From Rhodococcus yananensis (GTDB lineage: Bacteria; Actinomycetota; Actinomycetes; Mycobacteriales; Mycobacteriaceae), in assembly GCF_020515525.1 (NCBI RefSeq), contig NZ_JAIYEP010000008.1:33344-97343 (forward strand): DNA of 64,000 bases, read 5' to 3'. The number at the start of each line of letters is the position of its first letter. Within the stretch, counting starts at the first letter, position 1. Below the pieces are notes generated by a model. That model worked only from the letters and a program-made list of their open reading frames with translations, ran no database searches and was not told the origin of the DNA. A program made the translations under genes and the position numbers. Shown here piece after piece: positions 28,899 through 36,660 of the stretch.

Positions 28899-29840
28899 TC
28901 AGCGCAGGTGTGCGGTGGTGACGGCGAACCCGGCGATGTACTCCTTGATCGGGCGGTAGAACTCGTAGGTCACGCGGTAGTCCCCGCAGGCACGCAGAGC
29001 CGAGTAGGCCGCAACCCAGGTGCGTACCTCGTGGGAGGAGTGGCCTGCGACCGCATCCATGCCGTCCGCGGTGTACCGGTCGAAATCGGTCACGCGACCC
29101 GACGCGCACACCGCGAGGAACTCGCGGTCCCACTCCGGGTTCAGGTCCATGATGTCGGCTTCCCCGGCCGCGAAACGCCGTGCCGTCGCGATCGTGTTGG
29201 CCTGTCGCGCCGCGCGCGCTTCGGCAGTGGGATGTCTTCCTGCGGTGAGGAATTCACGCTGCGCTTCGGTGGCGGTCGGGTACTGCGGGACCGGCGGGTC
29301 GTGCGACAGTCCACCCGAGCCGATGAACAGGACACGTTCGTCGCGGTCGCGGAAGTACTCCCCCACCGCCGCCCCGAATCGGCGCACCCGTTCCATCGGG
29401 GCGAACGGCCGCGCAACGGAATTCACGAAGGTCGGCAGGACGGGCCGGGCGGCCACGTTGCCGTCGTGGAGGATCTCCATGGGCTGCACCGCACCGTGGT
29501 CGACCTCCATCCGGCGGGAGATCGCAACATCGATCCCACGATCCATGACGAACTGCGCGAGGTCCTCCGCGGTCGCCTCGGGAACGTCGAGTTCGCCTGC
29601 GTACGAATCGTAGTCACCGGACCCGTGTGCCTTGTATCCGATACAGAACGGCGGCATCAGGTCGTAGAAGAACCCGTTGAAGTGGTCCGGCCCGAAGTTG
29701 ACGACGATGTCGGGGTCGAATTCGCGGGTGAAGGTGCGGGCGTGTTCGAACGCGTCCTGGACGGCCTGCACGACGTCTTCCGGCGGGTCGGCGTGATCGA
29801 GCAGCGGGCTGTGGGACATACACAGGAGTGCCTGGGGCAT
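28899..29840 (-). CDS. mhpB: 3-(2,3-dihydroxyphenyl)propionate 1,2-dioxygenase (class III extradiol)
   Basis: Ring-cleavage enzyme that opens 2,3-dihydroxyphenylpropionate between C1 and C2, using Fe(II). The 313 residues track E. coli MhpB along their length: LCMSHSPLLDHADP at the start, GPDHFNGFFYDLMPPFCIG at 50-68, His115 in EVDHGAVQP and His180 in GSGGLSHDPPVP, matching the two catalytic His of MhpB, and STHE-like SSHEVRTWVAAY near the C-terminus. It lies 27 nt downstream of mhpC. Product: the meta-cleavage compound used by MhpC. Confidence 0.94.
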   Translation of the reverse strand: MPQALLCMSHSPLLDHADPPEDVVQAVQDAFEHARTFTREFDPDIVVNFGPDHFNGFFYDLMPPFCIGYKAHGSGDYDSYAGELDVPEATAEDLAQFVMDRGIDVAISRRMEVDHGAVQPMEILHDGNVAARPVLPTFVNSVARPFAPMERVRRFGAAVGEYFRDRDERVLFIGSGGLSHDPPVPQYPTATEAQREFLTAGRHPTAEARAARQANTIATARRFAAGEADIMDLNPEWDREFLAVCASGRVTDFDRYTADGMDAVAGHSSHEVRTWVAAYSALRACGDYRVTYEFYRPIKEYIAGFAVTTAHLR

Positions 29841-29867
29841 TTGCGGTCTCCCTCCGGTGGTCGCGGG

Positions 29868-30734
29868 TCAGCGTGCGTCGGCGTGACGGGTCAGGCAGTT
29901 GCCGACGATCTCGTTGAACTCGACCGCGCGTTCGACCTGCGACCAGTGACCGCACTGGCTGAAGATGCAGGCGTCGGCGTTCGGGACGACGTTGAGCAGG
30001 TCCCAGGTACGCGAGACGGGGATCACCACGTCCTGCACACCGTGGATCAGCAGAACCGGAATGTCGAGGTGGGCGAGGGCATCGAAATCCAGGGGAAGTT
30101 CGTAGCGGTCCCGGTCCCGCGCTGCGACGACCTCGGCGAGGCGGTCGGAGGCGGTGTCGTTCAGCGCTGCCCGGTACCGCAGTGCGACGAGTTCGTCGGT
30201 GACGAGCGAGGTGTCGACGACGAACATCTCGAGGGTTTTGCGGATGCCTTCCTCGGTCAGCACGGGGTTGGAGTGCCCGGCGAGCGCACCGGTGAGCTTG
30301 GCTCCGCCGGTTCCCATCGACACGACGCCCAGCAACCGCTCCGGGAAGTCCAGCGCGAACTGGAAGGCCAGCCATCCACCGAGGGAGTTGCCGACGATCC
30401 AGGTCTTCTCGATGCCCAGCGCGTCGAGTACCCGCACGGCGTGGCGGACCCACTCCTTGATGCCGTAGGCGGTGCCGTCGGCGACGACCGTCTGTCCGTA
30501 TCCGATCGAGTCGATCGCGATGCAGCGGCCGTGGCGGCTCAGTTCGGGCAGGTTCAGCCACCAGTTCGCGGCGGCGGTCACGCCGGTCCCGGATCCGTGG
30601 AGGAACAGGATCGGGGTGCTCGTTCCGAGTTCGTGGTAGTGGGTCAGTTCACCGTCGGCGGTGGGCAGCCAGCGGTCCTCGAGTCCGAAGAACTCGTCGG
30701 TGGTGTAGTCGGGAACAGCAACGGTGGGCGTCAT
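29868..30734 (-). CDS. mhpC: meta-cleavage product hydrolase (2-hydroxy-6-oxonona-2,4-dienedioate hydrolase)
   Basis: Alpha/beta hydrolase that splits the carbon-carbon bond of the ring-fission product to give 2-hydroxypentadienoate and succinate. The triad is seen: Ser117 in GNSLGG, Asp235 in HGVQDVVIP and His263 in QCGHWSQVE; the oxyanion region is LHGSGTG at 45-51. Length 288 is normal for MhpC/BphD. The ATG at 30734 has AGGA 8-9 nt upstream. The substrate is assigned from the neighbour mhpB and the mhpA remnant. Confidence 0.88.
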   Translation of the reverse strand: MTPTVAVPDYTTDEFFGLEDRWLPTADGELTHYHELGTSTPILFLHGSGTGVTAAANWWLNLPELSRHGRCIAIDSIGYGQTVVADGTAYGIKEWVRHAVRVLDALGIEKTWIVGNSLGGWLAFQFALDFPERLLGVVSMGTGGAKLTGALAGHSNPVLTEEGIRKTLEMFVVDTSLVTDELVALRYRAALNDTASDRLAEVVAARDRDRYELPLDFDALAHLDIPVLLIHGVQDVVIPVSRTWDLLNVVPNADACIFSQCGHWSQVERAVEFNEIVGNCLTRHADAR

Positions 30735-30781
30735 GGGGATGTCCTGGGGTGCGATGGTGGCGGATGAGGCCGGGGGGCGGT

Positions 30782-31336
30782 TCACAGTCCGGCTTGCGCA
30801 AGTTCCGGCCGGGTACGGTCGGAGGCCGGGCGGCCGGTGAAGTGCATGGATTCGAGGATCGCGTCGAGTGTGGCCGGGGCGTGCTGGGCCAGGCACGCGC
30901 CTGCGACGAAACGGTCCGGTCGCAGGAAGACGATGGGGGTGGGCCGGTCGTCGAACCATTCCTTGAACCGGCCGGTGTGGTCACCCAGGACCAGGACCCG
31001 GGGGTCGGCGGACCGTTCGGTCCATTCACGCTGGTTCTCCGGCACGATCGCGACGAGCCGGGCCCCGAGTGCCTCGAGTTTCCCGAGTTCGGTCTCCGAC
31101 AGCAGATCCGTGGGGTCGTTGCCCCACACGAGGACCGACCACCAGTTGCCGACGACGTCGTCGAGCAGTGCGTCCGAGGCGTCCCGGGTGGTGACGCGGG
31201 GCTGCGGGAACTGGACGCCGACCGGCGAGGTCCGGTTGTTGGCGGTGACGATCGGGACGAGCCGGCTCGTGAGTTTCGCGGCGGCCCGGCCGGGTTCCTG
31301 GGTCGTCGGGTCGGCGAGGACTCCGCGGGTGTAGCG
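30782..31336 (-). pseudogene. mhpA: 3-(3-hydroxyphenyl)propionate hydroxylase, C-terminal third only (5'-truncated)
   Basis: The frame ending at 30782 encodes about 180 residues matching the end of MhpA: PVGVQFPQPRV, LLDDVVGNWWSVLVWGNDP, LGARLVAIVPE and VVFLRPDRFVAG-like IVFLRPDRFVAGA. E. coli MhpA is 554 residues, so the FAD-binding domain and most of the substrate domain are missing. Upstream of about 31336 the frame is only the antisense of a lysE-type gene, and no plausible start codon is seen inside the remnant. The enzyme must be inactive, so this cluster alone cannot hydroxylate 3-hydroxyphenylpropionate. The exact junction (about 31320-31340) is an estimate. Confidence 0.85.
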
Positions 31337-31927
31337 GTGTCGTTCCTGTTCGTGCTGACACCCGGTGCGGACTGGGCATACGCGATCGCTGCCGGCCTGC
31401 GACATCGGACGGTGCTGCCCGCGATCGGCGGCATGCTGTCGGGTCACCTTCTCATGACCGCGATCGTGGCGGCGGGCGTGGCGGCACTGGTCGCGCGCAC
31501 CCCGGCCCTCATGACGGTGCTGACCACAGCAGGAGCGGTGTATCTGCTGTGGCTGGGAGCGAAAATGCTGACGCAACCGGCGCAGTCCGTGCAGGCCGCG
31601 CAGGACCCGGTCCCCACGTCACCGGCCCGGGAGGCACTCGCCGGGCTGGGTGTGAGCGGCTTGAACCCGAAGGTGCTGCTGCTGTTCGTGGCATTGCTGC
31701 CGCAGTTCACCGACGCGAACAGCGGGTGGCCGCTGCCGATGCAGATCCTGATGCTCGGGCTGGTGCACACAATCGGATGCGCAGTCGTCTACACCGGGGT
31801 GGGAACCGGAGCCCGCGTCGTTCTGCGGGCCCGCCCCGCCGCCGCCGCGCGGGTTGTGAGCACAGTGTCCGGGATCGTGATGGTCGCACTGGGCGTCGTT
31901 CTGCTGGTCGAACGTCTGGTCGCCTGA
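31337..31927 (+). CDS. LysE/RhtB family exporter, probably 5'-truncated
   Basis: The protein begins LFVLTPGADWAYAIAAGLRHR, the first-helix signature of LysE-type amino acid exporters, and continues with five further hydrophobic helices to LLVERLVA. From the only usable start, GTG 31337, it has 196 residues; relatives have about 205-212 and start 10-15 residues earlier. No ribosome site or promoter is recognisable upstream, where the sequence is the antisense of mhpA. Both genes seem to have lost their facing 5' ends in one deletion. It may be unexpressed. Confidence 0.72.
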   Translation: MSFLFVLTPGADWAYAIAAGLRHRTVLPAIGGMLSGHLLMTAIVAAGVAALVARTPALMTVLTTAGAVYLLWLGAKMLTQPAQSVQAAQDPVPTSPAREALAGLGVSGLNPKVLLLFVALLPQFTDANSGWPLPMQILMLGLVHTIGCAVVYTGVGTGARVVLRARPAAAARVVSTVSGIVMVALGVVLLVERLVA

Positions 31928-31968
31928 CAGCACCGACACCGGCGCCCCGGCAGTTCACACGGCATTCG

Positions 31969-31985
31969 CCCTGTTCCCCACAGGG
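31969..31985. terminator. weak hairpin between convergent genes
   Basis: CCCTGT-TCCCC-ACAGGG, a 6-bp stem between the lysE-type gene and the convergent gene ending at 32025. No U-tract is present. Confidence 0.3.
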
Positions 31986-32024
31986 TTCCCCTCTGCGGGA
32001 AACGACCCGAGAGAATCGGCCCGG

Positions 32025-32618
32025 CTACGCGTTCTCGCCCACCGGACCGAATCTGCGCGTGACATAGTCCGGACAAGGTCCGTTGTTGTCACTGTTGCAT
32101 TCGTCGTTGCCGGTGATCACACCACCGGTGCCGGGTGTCCACTGCACCGCGCCGAGGAACTCGATGGCGGCCGCCGCCAACGCCGTGCCGTCGGCTCGCC
32201 GACGTGCCCAACTATCCTTGTCCACAACCCATTCGAGTGTGCGGTCGTCGACGAGCGTGAGTGTGAAACCTCGCTCCGACCATTGTGAGTCGCACGGCCC
32301 GGAGGCCTGTAGTTCGCCGGTGATCTCGATGTCGGAGAGCAGCCGTCCCCCATGCCTGCGAACGAAGCCTTCCGCCGACATCCGTGCGACCGCGCGTCGC
32401 GCCGCCTCCCGGTCGCCGTACGGTATGGCGTAGATCGACTGCAATGCGGCGGTCCGTTTGCCCTGGGGCATCATCCCGAGATTTTCACGCACGGAACGGT
32501 ACTCGTCGACGACGAGCCGACGGGCCTCGTCCACCACGTCGTCGAGGACACGCCGCAACCCCGGCGCCACACCCGGTGGCAGCTCTATCGTTCCGGATTC
32601 CCATTCGTACCGCCCCAT
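32025..32618 (-). CDS. hypothetical protein, 197 residues
   Basis: Not recognised. A soluble, mixed-charge protein that starts MGRYEWESGTIELPPGV with AGGGGG 9 nt before the ATG. It has an Arg/Glu-rich helical middle (about 20-95) and a C-terminal region with the motif TGNDECNSDNNGPCPDYV followed by RRFGP. No signal peptide or membrane helix is seen. It lies 24 nt downstream of the first paralogous small gene (32643-33053) on the same strand and is probably co-transcribed with it. Codon use is like that of neighbouring genes. Confidence 0.7.
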   Translation of the reverse strand: MGRYEWESGTIELPPGVAPGLRRVLDDVVDEARRLVVDEYRSVRENLGMMPQGKRTAALQSIYAIPYGDREAARRAVARMSAEGFVRRHGGRLLSDIEITGELQASGPCDSQWSERGFTLTLVDDRTLEWVVDKDSWARRRADGTALAAAAIEFLGAVQWTPGTGGVITGNDECNSDNNGPCPDYVTRRFGPVGENA

Positions 32619-32642
32619 TCGGCCACGCCCCCTCGTCGTCGG

Positions 32643-33053
32643 TCACCGGCAGCGTAGCGATACCGCCGGACGATGCAGCACTCGGCGCGGCGCGTCCGGC
32701 TCGCCGGTGCACGGGGTCCAGTACTCGGGATCGCACAGCGTGAACACGGTGTGTCGATCCGGGTTCGCGCCGGGCAGGATCAGCACACGCCATCGCGGAA
32801 TCCATTCCCCGATGTCGCCGCCGACACGTACCGCCTCCGCGATCGCGTCGACATCGTGATGCCGGAACCCGAATTGTTTTCCATCCCAGGACAGTTGAAT
32901 TTCCTGGTCGGTTACGTCGACGAGGACGTGCACCGCGAGGTCGCGGTCCGACAGGGCATGTTTTCCGCGGAGATCGTGGATGTGATGCCCGTCGTGGTGC
33001 AGGTTGCACGTGGATGCGGCGGTACGAACGGTCGAAACGGTGGTGTGGATCAT
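32643..33053 (-). CDS. hypothetical protein, copy A of a duplicated small family
   Basis: Unrecognised 136-residue protein with a His-rich N-terminus (CNLHHDGHHIHDLRGKHAL) and a core that includes SDRDLAVHVLV, QLSWDGKQFGFRHHDVDAIA, GEWIPRWRVLILPG and TVFTLCDPEYWTPC. The same core recurs in the gene at 36226-36618. The ATG has GGAGG at 6-nt spacing. Directly upstream is a GCCCC/GGGGC hairpin also conserved in the other copy. No signal peptide. Function unknown; His and Cys spacing could suggest metal binding, but this is a guess. Confidence 0.75.
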   Translation of the reverse strand: MIHTTVSTVRTAASTCNLHHDGHHIHDLRGKHALSDRDLAVHVLVDVTDQEIQLSWDGKQFGFRHHDVDAIAEAVRVGGDIGEWIPRWRVLILPGANPDRHTVFTLCDPEYWTPCTGEPDAPRRVLHRPAVSLRCR

Positions 33054-33056
33054 CGT

Positions 33057-33093
33057 GTTCCTCCGGGCCGGCCCCGGGTGGGGCGCTCGTGCC
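33057..33093 (-). promoter_or_regulatory. conserved 5' leader hairpin, copy A
   Basis: A GCCCC-(4 nt)-GGGGC hairpin (33071-33084) within a 37-nt block that includes the GGAGG ribosome site (33060-33064) and a GGCACGAGC flank. The same block precedes copy B at 36622-36660, with loop length and sequence changed but the stem kept. A shared leader-RNA control element is possible. Confidence 0.5.
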
Positions 33094-33237
33094 CGAGCCG
33101 GTCGGCTCGGACCGCTTCGTCACCCGAGCCACCCGCGAGCGTGGGGTTGGCATGCCGTCCAGTCGGGGCTTGGCGACGGCAATTCGTGAAGCACCGCCAC
33201 TCTACCCCGCCCCGCCGGCTATCGGTACATCGACCAC

Positions 33238-33279
33238 CCTGACCCGAATCCGCCCCCCTCATCCGGGGCACGGGTCAGG
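33238..33279. terminator. hairpin at the end of the SDR gene
   Basis: Arms CCTGACCCG (33238-33246) and CGGGTCAGG (33271-33279) pair perfectly around a C/G-rich loop. The stop codon of the SDR gene lies inside one arm. Confidence 0.45.
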
Positions 33280-34072
33280 TGAAGTCCGAGCCTCCGTCGA
33301 CGTTGACGTTCGCCCCGGTCATGTACGAGTTGCGGCGCGACACCAGGAACGTCACGACCGCACCGATCTCCTCGGGCCGGCCCGCGCGCGGAAGTTGCGC
33401 GGCGTGACCGTATTGCGCACCGATCAGTTCCATCAGCCGATACGGATCGTCCGACTCGACGCCCACGGATGCGGCCCACCCGACCAGGGACGGGGTGACG
33501 ACCGTGCCGGGCGAGACGACGTTGACGAGAATCTCGTCGCCGGCGAGCAGCAACGACAGGTTCTTCGAGACACTGACCACCATCGCTTTTGCTGCGGTGT
33601 ATGCGACAAGCGAAACACTCTGGCGCTGTGTCGATTGCGCGGAAAAATTCACGATGCGCCCCCACTGTGCACCGCGCAGCATCGGTAGGGCCGCGCGGAC
33701 ACAACGGACCATCGACAGGACACCGTCGTCGACGGCGTCACGCCACCGATCGTCGGTGAGGACATCGAAACTGCCCTGCACGTCCGGACCGACCGCATTG
33801 ACGAGAACGTTGAGTTCACCGCCCCATCGTGCAGCCAGGTCCGCGAACACCGATTCGACGCGGGCACCGTCACGCACATCCGCGACCAGACCCACCGCAT
33901 CGGGACTGCCCCGGCCGGCGAGATCGTCGACGGCAGCGGCGACACCCGCTTCGGTGCGCCCGATCACCGCGACGCGCGCCCCCTCCTCGGCTAGGCACCG
34001 GACAGTGGCTAATCCCATGCCGCGTGTTCCACCGACGACCACCGCTGCCGCATTCCCGAGTCCGAGATCCAC
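33275..34072 (-). CDS. short-chain dehydrogenase/reductase
   Basis: Classical SDR of 265 residues. The NAD(P)-binding motif GGTRGMG is at 14-20, a VNAVG variant of the NNAG strand at 91-95, the catalytic Ser in VNFSAQS near 144, and Tyr158-x3-Lys162. The C-terminus MTGANVNVDGGSDF is typical. I chose GTG 34072 (VDLGLGNAAAVVV) since the frame upstream is only a few G-rich codons; GTG 34087 is possible. A TACTGT box at 34105-34110 (minus) may be its -10. The substrate is unknown; an aromatic or fatty acid route is suggested only by location. Confidence 0.85.
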   Translation of the reverse strand: MDLGLGNAAAVVVGGTRGMGLATVRCLAEEGARVAVIGRTEAGVAAAVDDLAGRGSPDAVGLVADVRDGARVESVFADLAARWGGELNVLVNAVGPDVQGSFDVLTDDRWRDAVDDGVLSMVRCVRAALPMLRGAQWGRIVNFSAQSTQRQSVSLVAYTAAKAMVVSVSKNLSLLLAGDEILVNVVSPGTVVTPSLVGWAASVGVESDDPYRLMELIGAQYGHAAQLPRAGRPEEIGAVVTFLVSRRNSYMTGANVNVDGGSDFT

Positions 34073-34199
34073 CGCCCACCCCCCCACTCCATACCGATGC
34101 GCTTACAGTATCAACGTCGTTACGACTCGACGTGTCCGACCGCACATTCCGATCCGCTTCTCCGGCCGACGTCGATTCGGCTGCCGGGCCCACCTCTCC

Positions 34200-34751
34200 T
34201 CAGTCCTGCTTCTGTCGCGCCCGTTCCAGGAGGGTGAGAGCCACCGATCGGAGCTCGTCGACCGCGTCGGGTGTGCTCACCAGTCCGTCGGCCGAGAGAT
34301 CCGAGGCGGCCAGAGGAATATGACGGCATGCGTCGTCGATGATGTCGGCTCCCGTGTATGCCAGGACGGTCTCGAGCGACGAGTGTGCGCCCGCTGCTCC
34401 GGTGGCGTTCGCCGACACGTTGATCCAGGCTGTGGGCTTACCGACGATCTCCATTCCACCCACCGTCCAGTCCAGCAGATTCTTGAAGGAACCGGGAAGA
34501 GCACCCGCGTACTCGGGGGTACAGATCAGGACCGCATCACTGCCTTCGATGCTCCTGCGCAGACGCGCAACGACTTCCGGCAGGGCCGTGGCTTCGACGT
34601 CGGGGGTGAAGTGGGGCAGCACACCCATTTCGTCGTACACGGTGACGTCTACGTCGGCGGCGAGTTGGGCGGCTACCGTGCGGATCGCTGCGCTGTTGAT
34701 CGATCCTTCACGCAATGACCCGGAAACGAGCAGGATCAGGGGGCCGGTCAC
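34200..34751 (-). CDS. NADPH-dependent FMN reductase family protein
   Basis: Flavodoxin-like NAD(P)H:FMN oxidoreductase of 183 residues. The FMN phosphate loop SGSLREGSINS is at 10-20 and the flavin-ring loop CTPEYAGALPGSFKNLLDW near 83-101, both diagnostic. The GTG start at 34751 has AAAGGA about 10 nt upstream. The SDR gene follows 127 nt downstream on the same strand. Related proteins reduce quinones, azo dyes or chromate; nothing fixes the substrate here. Confidence 0.88.
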   Translation of the reverse strand: MTGPLILLVSGSLREGSINSAAIRTVAAQLAADVDVTVYDEMGVLPHFTPDVEATALPEVVARLRRSIEGSDAVLICTPEYAGALPGSFKNLLDWTVGGMEIVGKPTAWINVSANATGAAGAHSSLETVLAYTGADIIDDACRHIPLAASDLSADGLVSTPDAVDELRSVALTLLERARQKQD

Positions 34752-35078
34752 TGGGGCACCGTCCTTTCTGCGGAATCTTCTCTGCGGAATCTTCGGAACT
34801 GTTCGGAGATGGAACCCGACGGGACGCGAGGTGACGGCCGAAAGTGTTCCCCTGGCGGCGATCCGGTCCAGCCCTGCCGCGCTCGGTGGCGTCGACTGTG
34901 TGGAACCGGCTTCATGACCGTGCACCACAGAATCCCGGTAGCCGACCCCGTCGATCGGTTGAGGAATGCCACTGGAGAGGTCATGGGTGAAAGCCGGGTG
35001 CCGCTGCTCACGGTACTCAACGGTGTCCTCCGGGTCGGCACCGGTCGGGCACAGTGCGTGGGTTCGACTCGTGAAATG
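34752..35078. other. 327-nt interval without a supported gene
   Basis: Short frames on both strands have no family resemblance. A plus-strand frame at 34914-35084 of 56 codons lacks a ribosome site. The interval must hold the promoter of the FMN reductase gene, but no clear -35/-10 pair is seen. Confidence 0.5.
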
Positions 35079-35354
35079 TCATGAGCTCGCCTCGGCGAGT
35101 TCACCCTCGCCTGTCAGCATGTCCGACTTTCTGATAGTGGCGAAGGCGATCAGCGCACCGAGGGCACAGACAATTCCGCACGCGATCATCACCCAGGAGA
35201 GTCCGCTGGCGAACCAGGACCGCGCCGAATCAACCGCGTCGGCAGGCATACCGGTGAGGTCACCGCTGGCAACCGTCGTGCCCAGCTCACGGAACCACTC
35301 CCGGACTTCGGTCTCGACTCCGGGATCGTATGAGATCCCTGCTGTCGTGGTCAT
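35079..35354 (-). CDS. small protein resembling the C-terminal end of a drug-export MFS transporter
   Basis: A 91-residue protein with one strong transmembrane helix (WFASGLSWVMIACGIVCALG, about 47-66) near the C-terminus, preceded by an amphipathic stretch that includes ADAVDSARSWFASG. This resembles the final helix and preceding loop of 14-helix (DHA2/EmrB-like) exporters. The ATG has an excellent GGGAGGAA ribosome site, and 98 nt upstream is a perfect palindrome like TetR-family operators that control such exporters. It could be a transporter gene with an internal deletion, its promoter end joined to its tail, or a real one-helix protein. Confidence 0.55.
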   Translation of the reverse strand: MTTTAGISYDPGVETEVREWFRELGTTVASGDLTGMPADAVDSARSWFASGLSWVMIACGIVCALGALIAFATIRKSDMLTGEGELAEASS

Positions 35355-36225
35355 ACATTCCTCCCGAATTCGGCTGCGTCCGTTGAATTCCGACGGACCG
35401 ACCCTGCGTGGACGTCTGGCCGCACTCAACCCCGAGGCCGCAGTCCGATATCAAACCGAACTTTCGGTTTGTTACTTCAGCATCGCACGGTTACCCACAG
35501 CGGGCCGTGCCAATGTGCTCGAGCCCAACGGGCGTTGCACGGCGGCGTGTTCGAGTCCAGCCGGAATGGGACGGGAGCCCGACCGCTGCCGGAATCGTCC
35601 CATTCCTGCGCCTGCACAACCGGTCCGACGCCGAGCGCGAGTAGTCGATCCCCCAGGTTTCGGTCGCGCGAGGATCTTCGGGAACTCCGCGATGTGTCCC
35701 GAAGTGATTCGGGGAAGGAATTGCCGTCGGGCACGGGAGTCCTTCCGCGGCCACCACACGGGAGTCGATCGTCGGCGCGTCGGAGCGGGACCGCCGTAGC
35801 CGTCGGCAACCTGCTCGAACTCGATCCGCCCGAGGGTTCCGCCCAAGTGGACCCTCGGGATCCCGACATCGGATGACCCGGACCCCTTCCTCCGGTACGA
35901 CATCCGATCGAGACTGCCACTCCCGTCGTCCGCGGTGTCAACATCATCCCGATGTGCGCGGTCGGAACTGCGAATCACCCGTACGCCGGATCCGGCACCG
36001 TCACCGGATTCTGCGTTCACATACCGTCGACCAAGCGATCCGGGATCTGTACGACCGGCGGTGGAGAGCGGGCGGGTCACGGCATCCCGCAACCGTTTCC
36101 GCAGCTCCAACGCCCGGTCGATCGCCCCCTGCCCGGATATCTCGACGGGGGCGGGTTCGTGAATCGCGCGGACAGCGAAGGGCGCCCTACGCACCGACGC
36201 ATACGGCAGTCGAGTCCAGCGACCG
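35355..36225. other. 871-nt interval without a confidently supported gene
   Basis: Apart from the palindrome at 35452-35471 I find no supported gene. A minus-strand frame at 35472-36194 is open for 240 codons, and its first 35 codons have high GC3, but the rest has mixed GC3 and no recognisable domain or ribosome site. It may be a decayed gene. The base composition is slightly more AT-rich around 35440-35500 than in neighbouring genes. Confidence 0.5.
35452..35471. promoter_or_regulatory. perfect 20-bp palindrome of TetR-operator type
   Basis: CAAACCGAA-CT-TTCGGTTTG: two perfect 9-bp arms with a 2-nt spacer, in a locally AT-rich stretch 98 nt upstream of the MFS-like small gene. The symmetry and length suit a TetR-family dimer. 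No regulator gene is found next to it. Confidence 0.55.
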
Positions 36226-36618
36226 CTACGCGACCCGAGGAGACACGGGACGGGTGTACGCCTCGTCGGAGCAGGCCGTCCAGTGGTCCGAATCGCTCAG
36301 CGTGAAGACGGTTCGGTCGTCGGGTCCTCTGCCGGGAAGGACCAACACGCGCCAGCGCGGGATCCACTCCCCCACCTCGCCGTCGGAGCCGAAGGTATCG
36401 GCGATCGAGTCGACATCGTGATGACGGAACTGGAATTGTTGTCCGTCCCAGGACAGTTGCACGACACTCTCGTCGACGATCTCGACGAGCACGTGCACAG
36501 CGAGGTCTCGATCCTGCAGGGCGCGAAGCGCACGGATGTGGTGGACGCGGTGTCCGTCGTGGTGCGACCCGCAGAGCGCGGCGTCGGCGTGAACGATCGA
36601 ACGGGCGATGACAGTCAT
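36226..36618 (-). CDS. hypothetical protein, copy B of a duplicated small family
   Basis: Unrecognised 130-residue paralogue of the 32643-33053 product. Shared core: DRDLAVHVLV, QLSWDGQQFQFRHHDVDSIA, GEWIPRWRVLVLPG and TVFTLSDSDHWTAC; the N-terminal His cluster GSHHDGHRVHHIRALRAL is also kept. The ends differ. The ATG has GGAGG at 7-nt spacing and the same GCCCC/GGGGC leader hairpin. The shared sequence upstream stops exactly at 36660, where an acyl-CoA ligase fragment on the other strand begins. It lacks a copy of the 197-residue gene that follows copy A. Confidence 0.72.
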   Translation of the reverse strand: MTVIARSIVHADAALCGSHHDGHRVHHIRALRALQDRDLAVHVLVEIVDESVVQLSWDGQQFQFRHHDVDSIADTFGSDGEVGEWIPRWRVLVLPGRGPDDRTVFTLSDSDHWTACSDEAYTRPVSPRVA

Positions 36619-36621
36619 CGT

Positions 36622-36660
36622 GAATCCTCCGGGTCAGCCCCGGGACGGGGCGCTCGTGCC
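36622..36660 (-). promoter_or_regulatory. conserved 5' leader hairpin, copy B
   Basis: Second occurrence of the leader block of copy A: GGCACGAGC flank, GCCCC-(5 nt)-GGGGC hairpin (36637-36651) and GGAGG ribosome site (36626-36630). The stem is identical and the loop differs, as expected for a kept RNA structure or for recent duplication. Confidence 0.5.

Noticed and set aside
30749..31336. Upstream extension of the lysE-type frame to 392 codons
   Set aside because: The extension is the antisense of the mhpA remnant and mhpC leader and has no LysE-like or membrane character.
35472..36194. 240-codon minus-strand frame as a real gene
   Set aside because: Only the first 35 codons have coding-like third positions; the rest has mixed GC3, no domain and no ribosome site. 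A decayed gene is possible but not supported.
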